The notes: a model not told the origin generated them from the letters alone. DNA of 10,289 bases from Mailhella sp. (GCA_017940105.1 JAGAZG010000045.1:1-10289); one strand, 5' to 3'; shown: positions 1-7,034, counted from the stretch's first letter. Numbers and translations are program-made.

Positions 1-22
1 CCAGAATCAAACTCTCCAGTTA
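1..22 (-). rRNA. rrs: 16S rRNA gene, 5' end only (runs off the left edge)
   Basis: Read on the minus strand, the first bases of the window give AACTGGAGAGTTTGATTCTG. This contains the near-universal AGAGTTTGAT element at the start of bacterial 16S rRNA, the site of the common 27F primer, in the TTCTGG form frequent in Desulfovibrio. Aligning with E. coli, where seven bases precede AGAGTTTG, puts the mature 5' end near position 22. Only about 22 bases are in the window. The upstream DNA has the expected rRNA-operon leader with boxA and tandem TTGACA promoters, which makes a chance match very unlikely. Confidence 0.9.
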
Positions 23-93
23 ATAAAGTTGATTCAAAGAGAAATTCCTTCCTCTTTTCGAACTCAAAGTTCTCTTTCCAACTCGCTCTTCAC

Positions 94-105
94 TTGTCAA
101 AGAAC
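94..105 (-). promoter_or_regulatory. rRNA leader boxA antitermination element
   Basis: The minus strand reads GTTCTTTGACAA, close to the E. coli rRNA boxA (GCTCTTTAACAA). It lies about 70 bases before the mature 16S start, as expected for the NusB/NusE loading site that lets RNA polymerase read through the rRNA operon. A perfect 5-bp hairpin (arms GAACT/AGTTC, positions 60-72) lies between boxA and 16S and could act as an extra leader structure. In E. coli the boxB hairpin precedes boxA, so the order here is reversed. Confidence 0.75.
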
Positions 106-141
106 CTCGCTCAGAAACTCCGTTCCCTCGCGGCGTTCGGC

Positions 142-170
142 TTTATGCACCTTCACGCTCCCTTTGTCAA
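142..170 (-). promoter_or_regulatory. rRNA operon promoter, proximal (P2-like)
   Basis: On the minus strand, a perfect -35 TTGACA (170-165) is separated by 17 bases from CATAAA (147-142, 4/6 to the -10 consensus). A GC-rich stretch (GCCGAACGCC) follows, resembling the discriminator of stringently controlled rRNA promoters. A 7-bp A/T-rich inverted repeat (arms AAAACTT/AAGTTTT, 173-188) sits just upstream and could work as an UP element. Transcription would start near 135, about 110 bases before the mature 16S end. Confidence 0.65.
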
Positions 171-222
171 CTAAAACTTTGAAGTTTTTTTTCGGAGCGC
201 CTGTGCTCAAGCGCGGAAAGTC

Positions 223-251
223 AACATCCCCTTTTCCGCCTCTTTTGTCAA
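223..251 (-). promoter_or_regulatory. rRNA operon promoter, distal (P1-like)
   Basis: A second perfect TTGACA (251-246, minus) is followed after 17 bases by GATGTT (228-223), a weak -10. Its spacer resembles that of the proximal promoter (purine-rich AAAGAGGCGG versus AAGGGAGCGT), which suggests a tandem pair. Upstream, 252-300 is strongly A/T rich on the minus strand with A-tracts, as for an UP element. A third TTGACT at 224-219 has no recognisable -10. Confidence 0.5.
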
Positions 252-316
252 TGACTTTTTTTGCAGATTTTTCGTTTTTTTCACCCAGAATTATTTTATT
301 GCATTATTAAAGGCAG

Positions 317-1600
317 CTACCGTCTGGCAATCGTCGTATTTTTTTTGTTTTTTGCAGCTGCACTCTTCTGGCTTTTGCCTTTCATGCCCGCATCGGCTTT
401 TTTTAAATTTTCCTTCGGCTTTTTCTGAGCTGCCTGTGCAGATTTTTTTGCCTGCGTCGCCACGCCTTTTACAGCATTTTTGCCCGGTGCTGCCTCTGAT
501 CTCTTATGCGGAACGGCTGCTGCAACCTTTTTTGCAGACGAACCTTTGACTTTAGCAGCAGTAGCTGCCTTGGCAGCTGTTTTTTTTGCCGCAATTGGCG
601 CAGACTTAACCTTGCCCTTTGACGCCGCAGACGCAGCGTGCGGCCTGTCAGGCTGCCGCTTTGCTGCCACTGCGCGCCCATGCCTGACAGGCAAATGCCT
701 GTTGAAGGCAGCATTCCGCCTGCCGTGGTAACCATACTGCGACTGCCTGCCTGACGACATGGCGCTTCTCGCCGCAACAGCGTCATTTTCTGTCGCTTTT
801 GACACGACATGGGACGGGGCCTGCAACTGCACCATGGGGTTCATGTGCTGCTTATCCCGCATCAGCTCAAAATGCAGGTGAGGTCCCGTGGAGCGACCTG
901 TGGAGCCCACCCTGCCTATTACCTGCCCCTGGGAAACACGCTCGCCATTTTTAACTAGAATCTGGCTCATATGCGCATAACGGGCAAGGATGCCGTCGCT
1001 CTGCTGCACATCCACTACCTTGCCATAGGAATGATGCCATTTTGCATCTGTAACGACGCCGCCCCGAAAAGCCTTTATGGGAGATCCGAAAGGCGCCCGT
1101 ATATCGACCCCTTTATGTATATGGCCAGGACGGCTCACGCCAAACGGGGAGCTTATGCAAATGGTCTGCGAACCGCTGCACATGGCGGCCTTCTCATTTG
1201 CAGGACGCGGAATCCTGCCTTTTGGCATGGATGCGGTACGCATGCCTGATGAATTCCGCACAGAAATCTTTCCAAGCGTAACGGGCCGGCCTGTGCGCAT
1301 GGGTTCAGAACCCAGCGACAGATCCTGCATGGGATCTTCCTCTATGTCGCCGCGGTCGGAAAGGCATTCACCCTCGCATACATCAGGATCCAAAAGGGCA
1401 TTATCAACAATGGCTCCTGGATTGCCCCAGGCACTGTTCAGCTCATCATCAATATCAAGTTCAACATCTGACAATACCGCTTCGCCGGCATTGCCGGCAA
1501 GCAGGCTGCCATCTTCCGGCCTGGAACCAAAGCATGCCGTCAGCAAAACTGACAGTGCGCAGCAACCGGCAAAACGCAGCACTTTATCATATTGCGTCAT
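317..1600 (-). CDS. M23-family metallopeptidase lipoprotein with a basic Lys/Ala-rich tail
   Basis: A 427-residue protein of the LytM/NlpD-type zinc peptidase family, which cuts peptide cross-links in peptidoglycan or activates amidases. The start was chosen at 1600 because TAGGAGAA lies seven bases before that ATG; an upstream in-frame ATG at 1639 lacks such a site. Residues 1-23 form a lipoprotein signal with lipobox LTAC (Cys23). Phe follows the Cys, so there is no Asp+2 inner-membrane retention signal and outer-membrane placement is plausible. Residues 40-95 are rich in Asp/Glu. The M23 domain spans about 155-257 with all zinc and catalytic residues: HxxxD (H162, D166), YAHM (H210) and HLH (H241, H243). 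Residues about 295-427 are a low-complexity tail rich in Lys and Ala, like histone H1. It lies 32 bases after the RNase gene, probably co-transcribed. The stop is TAG and no clear terminator follows. Confidence 0.92.
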   Translation of the reverse strand: MTQYDKVLRFAGCCALSVLLTACFGSRPEDGSLLAGNAGEAVLSDVELDIDDELNSAWGNPGAIVDNALLDPDVCEGECLSDRGDIEEDPMQDLSLGSEPMRTGRPVTLGKISVRNSSGMRTASMPKGRIPRPANEKAAMCSGSQTICISSPFGVSRPGHIHKGVDIRAPFGSPIKAFRGGVVTDAKWHHSYGKVVDVQQSDGILARYAHMSQILVKNGERVSQGQVIGRVGSTGRSTGPHLHFELMRDKQHMNPMVQLQAPSHVVSKATENDAVAARSAMSSGRQSQYGYHGRRNAAFNRHLPVRHGRAVAAKRQPDRPHAASAASKGKVKSAPIAAKKTAAKAATAAKVKGSSAKKVAAAVPHKRSEAAPGKNAVKGVATQAKKSAQAAQKKPKENLKKADAGMKGKSQKSAAAKNKKNTTIARR

Positions 1601-1632
1601 GTATTCTCCTATCAAAGCGAGGGCAAAAAAGC

Positions 1633-3726
1633 TCAGCATTCCCTGGCTTCCAGAATAAAAGCCTCGCCTCTCAGTGGTTCAATTTTACCCAGGCGCACCA
1701 TAAACTTCTGACCAGGAAAAACCTTTTCGCCAAAGATCTTTCGGCGCGCCCGCAGACCTATCTGCACCTGGGGCAGGTTTACACAGACCCAGGACTCGTT
1801 TTCTTCCGTTACTTCTGCCTGCCAGCAGCATTCGCAGCCATGCAGGGCTGCCTGCTGCTGAATATACAGATATTTCCAGTAGCGCAGCCTCAAGCGCTGC
1901 ACCTGCCCGGCAGCGTCAAGCCTGACGGAAAGCCTGCTTTTCAGCGCTTCCAGCTCAGCCGCATTCCACAAAGGGGCGCCGCTCGACAGGACATGCAGCA
2001 ACTGGGCCTCGTTCACCAGATCAGCATAACGGCGAAGGGGGGAAGTCACGGGACTGTACGCAGGCAGGCCTATGCCCACATGAGGACGAGGAACAGTATC
2101 CAGCGATGCGGCAACAAGACTGCGCACCACCCTGACAACATCGGCAGGATCGCGCCAGATGCCGGCAAACTCATGCGGCACGGCTATATCCTGCGTGCGG
2201 TAAAGCATGGGAATGCCGCGTTCCGATGCCCATTGCGCAAGAGCTGCATTTGCAAGGATCATTAATTCAGAAACCAGCAGCATGGAGCGCGGTGCCGGAG
2301 GAGTTTCTTCTATATGGACAGAAAGCGACTCTCCTTCTCCTTCAAGCGAAAACTCCAGCTCTGGTTTTTCGATGATGACGGCGCCATGCCGAACGCGGCA
2401 GTCAATGCGAACGCGGCTCATATCGACAGCCATGCGCAGCTGACCAGCATAAGCGGAACTACGGTTCTCTTGTCCATCCAGCGCCGCTTCGCATCCGGCA
2501 TAATCAAGATTATCAGCCAGGCATACCGCAGCCGTTTCAAAGCTGGCGCTTTCTGCCTCACCATCCGGAGAAACATGCACGTGGATAAGAAGCGCAGGCC
2601 TGCGTTTGCCGGCAAACAGGCTGAAAGCCCCTTCGCTGATGGTCTCGGGCATCATGTGACTGGTGGCTTCAGGAAGATAAAGGCTGGTAGCCCGATAGGC
2701 CACGGCCTTATCCAGCTCCCCGCCAAAATTCCAAAACAGTGCCGGGCAGGCAAGGGCCACGGTGGCATTCCACCCGCCGTCTTCGGCCTGCTCAATATGG
2801 AAGGCGTCGTCAATGTCCCGCGTGGAAGAGCTGTCAATGCTGATAAACGCCATGTCCGTCGCAGGGGGCATGTCACTGGAAGACTCTACCTTGCTGACAA
2901 GGTTTTCTGTTTCTGCGGCATATGCGCTCTCCCATGCCGTTCCTGCCTCATAGTCTGCGCGGTCAAGCCAAAAGTCATAGTGCGGGGGAACAATCCCCCA
3001 AGCCTGTCCCAGAAGCAGCGGCAGAAAAGGATCATCCGGCAATCCTTTGGCGACCTGCTTCCACAAGGCGTCATCTTCTGCATCATTCTGACCGGCAATA
3101 TGAGCCCGTATCATACGCTCCAGCCTGCTGCGCACAGGCTCGTCAGGAGCCTGAGCAGGATCAGGGCGAGGTGCCCTGCCCTGGGCCGCATCCCAAAGGC
3201 GGCGAAGCCATTCAGCCCCGCCTTTGACCAGTGCTTCCCTTCGGCGCATGGCCTCTTCAGCCGCCTTGCGCATTTCAACCGCTTCGGCAGAATAGACTTC
3301 AAAGACAGGCGGCTGAAATTTAAAATGGCTTTTGCATTGCAAAAGAGCTCTGCCGCATGCGGCCACGGCATCGACGTCGGGATCACTCCACGCAAGTTCT
3401 GCAAACCATTCCGCCGATGCGCCGGACACTTCACCCTGCGCCATCTCCCACAGCTCGACAGGCGAAACCTGAGCGGCAAGGCTTTCGCGGCGCTCCTTAT
3501 GCCTGGCCAGGATATCTGCAATTTCATCCTTGCTTTTCGCAGGGGCATAGGAAGGACCAGACCAAGGGAGCAGCCGAGAGGCAGCCATGGATGCTTCCTT
3601 TCGGTTCTGGTGCAAAAGGCGCAGCCTGCCCTTTTGTTCTTCCAGTATCCAGGCAATCTGCAGTTCATTGCCCAAAAGATATTCAACAACGCAGCCCGCG
3701 CCAGGAAACTGCACAAGTCCAGACAT
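1633..3726 (-). CDS. RNB-family exoribonuclease (RNase II/R superfamily)
   Basis: A 697-residue 3'-to-5' exoribonuclease that would degrade single-stranded RNA processively in the cytoplasm. The RNB domain (about 285-580) has the four metal-binding aspartates with RNase II spacing: D298, D304, D306 and D307 in IDSSSTRDIDD. It also has the RNA-gripping block TSPLRRYADL (561-570). The N-terminus (about 8-58) resembles the SH3-like domain of the cyanobacterial Zam/plastid RNR1 branch more than E. coli RNase II cold-shock domains, and the C-terminal S1-like region (about 632-697) is weak. Asp306, the residue essential for catalysis in the family, is present, so activity is expected. The ATG at 3726 has only a weak ribosome site (GGGTG). 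It is the middle gene of a purH-RNase-M23 run, with 80 bases before it and 32 after. I do not assign RNase II versus R. Confidence 0.9.
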   Translation of the reverse strand: MSGLVQFPGAGCVVEYLLGNELQIAWILEEQKGRLRLLHQNRKEASMAASRLLPWSGPSYAPAKSKDEIADILARHKERRESLAAQVSPVELWEMAQGEVSGASAEWFAELAWSDPDVDAVAACGRALLQCKSHFKFQPPVFEVYSAEAVEMRKAAEEAMRRREALVKGGAEWLRRLWDAAQGRAPRPDPAQAPDEPVRSRLERMIRAHIAGQNDAEDDALWKQVAKGLPDDPFLPLLLGQAWGIVPPHYDFWLDRADYEAGTAWESAYAAETENLVSKVESSSDMPPATDMAFISIDSSSTRDIDDAFHIEQAEDGGWNATVALACPALFWNFGGELDKAVAYRATSLYLPEATSHMMPETISEGAFSLFAGKRRPALLIHVHVSPDGEAESASFETAAVCLADNLDYAGCEAALDGQENRSSAYAGQLRMAVDMSRVRIDCRVRHGAVIIEKPELEFSLEGEGESLSVHIEETPPAPRSMLLVSELMILANAALAQWASERGIPMLYRTQDIAVPHEFAGIWRDPADVVRVVRSLVAASLDTVPRPHVGIGLPAYSPVTSPLRRYADLVNEAQLLHVLSSGAPLWNAAELEALKSRLSVRLDAAGQVQRLRLRYWKYLYIQQQAALHGCECCWQAEVTEENESWVCVNLPQVQIGLRARRKIFGEKVFPGQKFMVRLGKIEPLRGEAFILEAREC

Positions 3727-3784
3727 AATGCACCCGGTATCACAAAGCCGGACTGCTGATAACGACAGCCCGCTGACAGCAGAA

Positions 3785-3798
3785 AGGCCCGGTGGCCT
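3785..3798 (-). terminator. Weak hairpin after purH, possible partial terminator
   Basis: Just after the purH stop codon the minus strand can form AGGCC/GGCCT with a four-base loop, extendable by two G-U pairs and one G-C pair. The tail is TTCTGCTG, not a T-run, so it is at best a leaky terminator and read-through into the RNase gene is likely. It may instead stabilise the purH message end. Confidence 0.35.
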
Positions 3799-3806
3799 CC
3801 CTGAAA

Positions 3807-5081
3807 TTAATGCTTGAAAGACCGCTGGCCAGTATACACCATGGCAACCTGAGGCTGATGCTCATTGCAGGCCTGTACGACTTCCCAGTCTCGGATGGAT
3901 CCTCCAGGATGGGCAATGGCGGTGACGCCCTGAGCCATGACCACGTCCACACCGTCGCGGAACGGGAAAAAGCCGTCAGAAACGACCACGGAACCTATGA
4001 GCCCTCCCTTTGCCTCACGTGTTTCCTGCTGAATCGCATTCAGTTCGTCAGCCGCATTTTCATCCGAAAGGGCCTTCTGCTGCAGTTCATACAGCGAAAG
4101 CCCGCAGCGGCGGAACGACAGGACGTCGGCATATTTGGTGTACGCCTTGTGTATGGCAAGCTCAGCGCAGCCAACGCGATCCTGCTCACCAGTGCCAATG
4201 GCCACCGTGGCTCCGTCACGGGCAAAAATGACAGAATTTGAGGTGACGCCAGATTCCACAGCCCAGGCAAACAGCAGGTCGTCAGCTTCCTGGGGGGTGG
4301 GCTTGCGCGCCGTGAATACAGAGCCGTCTTTAGTCGTGCCGGTGGCAGAAATAAAATCTTCTGCCGATCGGATGCGGTTGACAAAGGATTTCTGCATCAC
4401 GATGCCGCCATCCGTCAGGCTCTTGAAATCCAGCATGGGGACGCCGCAAAATTCTTCCAGCCTGGCAAGGCCGGGCAGCTCGAAGACACGCAGGTTTTTG
4501 CGGGTTCGGATAATGTCTGTCACGCCATCTTCAAAAGCTGGGGCCGCGACGACTTCGAAATACTGAGAGGCAATAAGTTCGGCACAGGCCTTGTCCAGGG
4601 GACGGTTGACGACAACCGCGCCGCCGAATGCGGCAATGCGGTCGCACCAGAAGGCTTTGTCCAGCGCTTCTGAAAGCGTGCCTGCCCATGCGGCTCCGCA
4701 GGGATTGTTGTGCTTAAGTATGGCAGCCGCCGGACGCGCCGTAAGATATTGCAGAATATTGCATGCATTGTCGACATCTGTCAGGTTTGTCTTGCCCGGG
4801 TGCTTGCCAGACTGTATCATCTGCGCTTCGGTAAGGGCAGAAACGATGCCCTGCCGGGGGCTGCGCCAGGCAAGGCCGGCAACTCTGTTCTTCCCTTCTA
4901 CAAATTCATATAAGGCTGCCGGCTGGTCAGGATTTTCGCCATAGCGCAGGCCGCGCACCTCGCCGGACATTTCCCAGGTGCGCTTTTTATAGGTAAGAAC
5001 GCTTTCTCCAAGCGTGATGGTCATCGTTTCAGGAAAGCCGTCCGCAACAATGGTGCGGTACATGTCTTTAAGTTCGCTCAT
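3807..5081 (-). CDS. purH: AICAR formyltransferase (PurH C-terminal domain only)
   Basis: A 424-residue enzyme for the penultimate step of purine synthesis, transferring a formyl group from 10-formyl-tetrahydrofolate to AICAR to give FAICAR. The start at 5081 is preceded by AAGGCGG eight bases upstream; an upstream in-frame ATG at 5159 would add 26 unlikely residues. Family blocks seen: LRYGENPDQ (45-53), the catalytic Lys-His in KHNNPCG (K123, H124), SDGFFPFRDGVD (368-379), the AHPGGS loop (390-395) and the terminal TGQRSFKH. Usual bifunctional PurH is about 510-530 residues and starts with an MGS-like IMP cyclohydrolase domain; that domain is absent here and not encoded elsewhere in the window. 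The final cyclisation must be done by a separate protein, a split arrangement I associate with Desulfovibrio. It is the first gene before the RNase and M23 genes. Confidence 0.92.
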   Translation of the reverse strand: MSELKDMYRTIVADGFPETMTITLGESVLTYKKRTWEMSGEVRGLRYGENPDQPAALYEFVEGKNRVAGLAWRSPRQGIVSALTEAQMIQSGKHPGKTNLTDVDNACNILQYLTARPAAAILKHNNPCGAAWAGTLSEALDKAFWCDRIAAFGGAVVVNRPLDKACAELIASQYFEVVAAPAFEDGVTDIIRTRKNLRVFELPGLARLEEFCGVPMLDFKSLTDGGIVMQKSFVNRIRSAEDFISATGTTKDGSVFTARKPTPQEADDLLFAWAVESGVTSNSVIFARDGATVAIGTGEQDRVGCAELAIHKAYTKYADVLSFRRCGLSLYELQQKALSDENAADELNAIQQETREAKGGLIGSVVVSDGFFPFRDGVDVVMAQGVTAIAHPGGSIRDWEVVQACNEHQPQVAMVYTGQRSFKH

Positions 5082-5154
5082 ACAATTTCCGCCTTGGCAA
5101 AATTTGCGTGCGGCAAAACCCTTTAAGACGGGTCTGCTCCGCGCAGAAGTGGTG

Positions 5155-5183
5155 AGCATATACTAAAAAGCCCAAACGGGCAA
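5155..5183 (-). promoter_or_regulatory. Candidate purH promoter with a hairpin in its spacer
   Basis: On the minus strand TTGCCC (5183-5178) is 17 bases from TATGCT (5160-5155), each 4/6 to consensus, about 75 bases before the purH start. The spacer contains GCCC-GTTT-GGGC followed by TTTTT, which looks like a short terminator stem. It would not be transcribed from this promoter, so it is either chance or the tail of an upstream transcript. No purine riboswitch-like aptamer was recognised in the leader. Confidence 0.4.
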
Positions 5184-5205
5184 ATCGGACCGAAGAGCCG
5201 AAACA

Positions 5206-5256
5206 GCATTGCCTGACAAGGCAAGCAGGGGTATAAAACACAAAAGAAGGCAATGC
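5206..5256 (+). promoter_or_regulatory. Candidate promoter of the small plus-strand gene, bracketed by inverted repeats
   Basis: TTGCCT (5209-5214) is 17 bases from TATAAA (5232-5237, 5/6 to the -10 consensus). Two symmetric features overlay it. TTGCCT-GACA-AGGCAA (5209-5224) is a perfect 6-bp hairpin-type repeat on the -35. A 9-bp perfect inverted repeat, GCATTGCCT at 5206-5214 and AGGCAATGC at 5248-5256, brackets the -10. This layout suits a repressor operator, but no regulator is known. Confidence 0.5.
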
Positions 5257-5268
5257 GCGAGGTGCTTA

Positions 5269-5604
5269 ATGGAAACGATGCTGATTAAAATCGCCCGGCA
5301 GCTTAATGCGATGGACGAAGCTTCTCTCATGGCGTACTGGGATAAATACATGGCCAAGGTTCAATATTTTGACGGCTCCAAAGAATGGGAGGAAGCAACC
5401 CTGATCCTTGCGCTCATCCAGGCCGTGCGCGGCAAAAACCAGCTTTTTAACGCGCACATGCAGGAACGCAGAAACAGACCTGGCGCTAGTCCGCGTGAAC
5501 ATCCGGCCCAAAAAGAAAAAGCTCCTGCCAACGACAAAGAAACCCAGGAAAGGCAACCACGCAAGATACTGCAGTTCAGGCCTTTGAAGGCAATGCAGCC
5601 GTAA
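5269..5604 (+). CDS. Small conserved-looking helical protein of unknown function
   Basis: A 111-residue protein and the only plus-strand gene in the window. The ATG at 5269 follows GAGGTG by about four bases; an upstream in-frame ATG at 5209 falls inside the promoter and was rejected. Residues 4-63 look like a compact mostly helical domain with a pattern of acidic, aromatic and hydrophobic residues (MDEASLMAYWDKY, EWEEATLILALIQAVRGKNQLFN). Residues 64-111 are a charged, Pro/Gln/Lys-rich and probably disordered tail. There is no signal peptide, no membrane segment and no catalytic motif. It resembles, from memory only, short hypothetical proteins common in Desulfovibrio, so a lineage-specific role is my guess. 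It is divergent from purH and convergent with the secreted protein gene. The 72 bases between the two stops contain imperfect hairpins but no T-run terminator. Confidence 0.75.
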   Translation: METMLIKIARQLNAMDEASLMAYWDKYMAKVQYFDGSKEWEEATLILALIQAVRGKNQLFNAHMQERRNRPGASPREHPAQKEKAPANDKETQERQPRKILQFRPLKAMQP

Positions 5605-5676
5605 CTTCGCATCCCCGCCTTGCAGCCGGAAGTGCGCATGCTGCATGGCAGAAGGCTCTGAACGCCGTGCCTCCCC

Positions 5677-6351
5677 TTAATGAACAGATGACGTTTCCAG
5701 CCGCACCAGTGCCCAGGTTGGCTTGCCGTTCCAGACATGGTCTCGAGCAAGGGCAACAAATGTTCCCGTCACTTCTTTTGGATTCTCAGCGTTGTATATG
5801 GTGCCGCGCATTTCTGTCAGGCCGGAGGCAAGGCGTACTGCTGATTTAACGCCGGCATAATAGGTTGGGTCGCCATCAGCGCCTTCAAAATGGTAAAGCG
5901 TTCCGTCAAAGAAAATTCGGTTATCATCGTCTTTGGACGGCAATCCCTGCGTAGGAACGCTTCCGAAATAACGCTGAAACGCCTGCTTCACATGCTTGAC
6001 GTCCATGACCAGGCTCCCATAGCGGCAATCAGGCACAGGGCAAGGCTTTACTGTGCGCTTGAACGCGTTTATATAATTATGGCGAATTCCAAACCACAGC
6101 ATTTCTGATGGATTTTTGCCGGATAAGAACTCTTTCGCGTCAATATTGTACAGTCCCACTTCTGTGAAGTTAGAAAGAAAAACACTCATGCGCTTCAGCT
6201 CTTGTGCAGAAAAAGCAACGGGGGCAGGTGCTTTTTCAGGCTGTTCCTGCTCTATCTCCACCCAATTTTTCGGAGCGGCTTCAGCCATGCATGGAAACGA
6301 CATGAAAAACGCCATCACGCAGAACAAAAAGACTTGAAATAAACGCGTCAT
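5677..6351 (-). CDS. Secreted (periplasmic) protein of unknown family
   Basis: A 224-residue protein with a Sec signal peptide: Arg3, a hydrophobic core at about 4-20, and a likely cleavage after AEA (residue 26). Mature size is about 198 residues. After a short Glu/Pro/Ala-rich linker (30-45), the body starts with ELKRMSVFLSNFTEVGLYN, then a segment with aromatic residues (MLWFGIRHNYINAFKR, 84-99). A Cys pair (C104, C109) could form a disulfide. The rest (about 110-222) alternates hydrophobic and polar residues, suggesting beta strands. I do not recognise the family. C21 is preceded by Phe-Pro, not a lipobox, so it is probably soluble. The ATG at 6351 has GGAG seven bases upstream. It has its own promoter region and follows the flavodoxin terminator, so it is a single-gene unit. 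Confidence 0.82.
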   Translation of the reverse strand: MTRLFQVFLFCVMAFFMSFPCMAEAAPKNWVEIEQEQPEKAPAPVAFSAQELKRMSVFLSNFTEVGLYNIDAKEFLSGKNPSEMLWFGIRHNYINAFKRTVKPCPVPDCRYGSLVMDVKHVKQAFQRYFGSVPTQGLPSKDDDNRIFFDGTLYHFEGADGDPTYYAGVKSAVRLASGLTEMRGTIYNAENPKEVTGTFVALARDHVWNGKPTWALVRLETSSVH

Positions 6352-6370
6352 ACAATACTCCTGCCGTTTT

Positions 6371-6406
6371 CACATAATGTGCAAAATAATTATGCATTGC
6401 AAAATA
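6371..6406 (-). promoter_or_regulatory. Candidate promoter and operator of the secreted protein gene
   Basis: On the minus strand TTGCAA (6402-6397) is 17 bases from CATTAT (6379-6374), each 4/6 to consensus, about 23 bases before the ATG. The -10 lies inside a perfect interrupted palindrome CACAT-A-ATGTG (6371-6381). The 9-mer TATTTTGCA occurs twice at an 18-base interval (minus strand, starting 6406 and 6388). An alternative -10 (CATAAT) lies between the repeats, so the exact promoter is uncertain. Confidence 0.45.
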
Positions 6407-6436
6407 CTCCGCCATCGCAGCGAAAGCAAGAGCATT

Positions 6437-6459
6437 AAAAAACCGCCCGTGAGGGCGGT
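6437..6459 (-). terminator. Rho-independent terminator of the flavodoxin gene
   Basis: The minus strand forms a perfect 7-bp stem ACCGCCC/GGGCGGT with a TCAC loop, followed directly by six T (the last base pair already using the first T). It lies 31 bases after the flavodoxin stop codon and is a textbook intrinsic terminator. Confidence 0.95.
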
Positions 6460-6490
6460 GTAAATAACAAAATCTGCGCTAAACAAAATA

Positions 6491-6934
6491 TTACAGGGCC
6501 GCGATGATTTTCTGCCCCCAGGCATCCACATCATCTTTGTTGCCGGAATAGTCGCCCTCCACACGGAGTCCTTCTTCCATGAGTGTTGCACCAAGGCTGC
6601 CGAGCCTGTCTTCGATGACGTCCACGGCTCCGCAATAATGCTCGAAGCTGCTGTCACCGCTGGCAAAGCATGCCGCTTTCTTGCCTTTAATGTCGATGGA
6701 ATCAAATTCTTCAAAGAGCGCATTGAAATCGCCCTGAAGCTCGACTTCGTCGGTACCCCATGCAGAGCAACCGAACAGGACCGCATCATAGCCTGTGCAA
6801 AGCCCTTCTGCAGAAGCGTCAGCCGCATTAAGGACCTTAACCGTATGGCCGGCGGCGCTGATCTGTTCGCCAAGGGCTTCTGCGAGGCTTTCGGTATTGC
6901 CAGTCTCAGAACCGTATACGATGAGCACTTTCAT
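6491..6934 (-). CDS. fld: Flavodoxin, Desulfovibrio type
   Basis: A 147-residue soluble FMN protein that carries single electrons at low potential and can replace ferredoxin when iron is short. The phosphate-binding loop is GSETGNT (residues 8-14). The FMN-flanking Trp is W59 (CSAWG) and the second flavin loop is ASGDSSFEHYCGAVD (91-105), with C101-G-A-V as in D. vulgaris. The residue equivalent to the stacking Tyr98 of D. vulgaris is Phe97 here. The surface is strongly acidic, as usual. Length matches the short-chain class (about 147-148). The start was set at 6934 because AAGGAGAT lies six bases upstream; the in-frame extension to 6985 has no ribosome site. It is single-gene, with its own promoter about 100 bases upstream and its own terminator. 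Confidence 0.97.
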   Translation of the reverse strand: MKVLIVYGSETGNTESLAEALGEQISAAGHTVKVLNAADASAEGLCTGYDAVLFGCSAWGTDEVELQGDFNALFEEFDSIDIKGKKAACFASGDSSFEHYCGAVDVIEDRLGSLGATLMEEGLRVEGDYSGNKDDVDAWGQKIIAAL

Positions 6935-7034
6935 GGTAATCTCCTTGAAAACATGTTGACAGGTGAAAAATATCCATGCCGGCAAGCTGGACTTGAACAG
7001 ATGAAAACCAACTCATCCGCACATCAATGGCTTC

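Noticed and set aside
29..310. Open frame of 93 codons on the plus strand
   Set aside because: It covers the rRNA promoter and leader read backwards; its Ser/Phe/Thr-rich product reflects the pyrimidine-rich strand.
2314..3759. Long open frame of 481 codons on the plus strand
   Set aside because: It lies wholly antisense to the RNB exoribonuclease, whose catalytic motifs are clear; it has no family motifs and no ribosome site.
5163..5181. GCCC-GTTT-GGGC plus T5 as a purH attenuator
   Set aside because: The stem is only four base pairs and sits in the spacer of the predicted purH promoter, so it would not be in that transcript.
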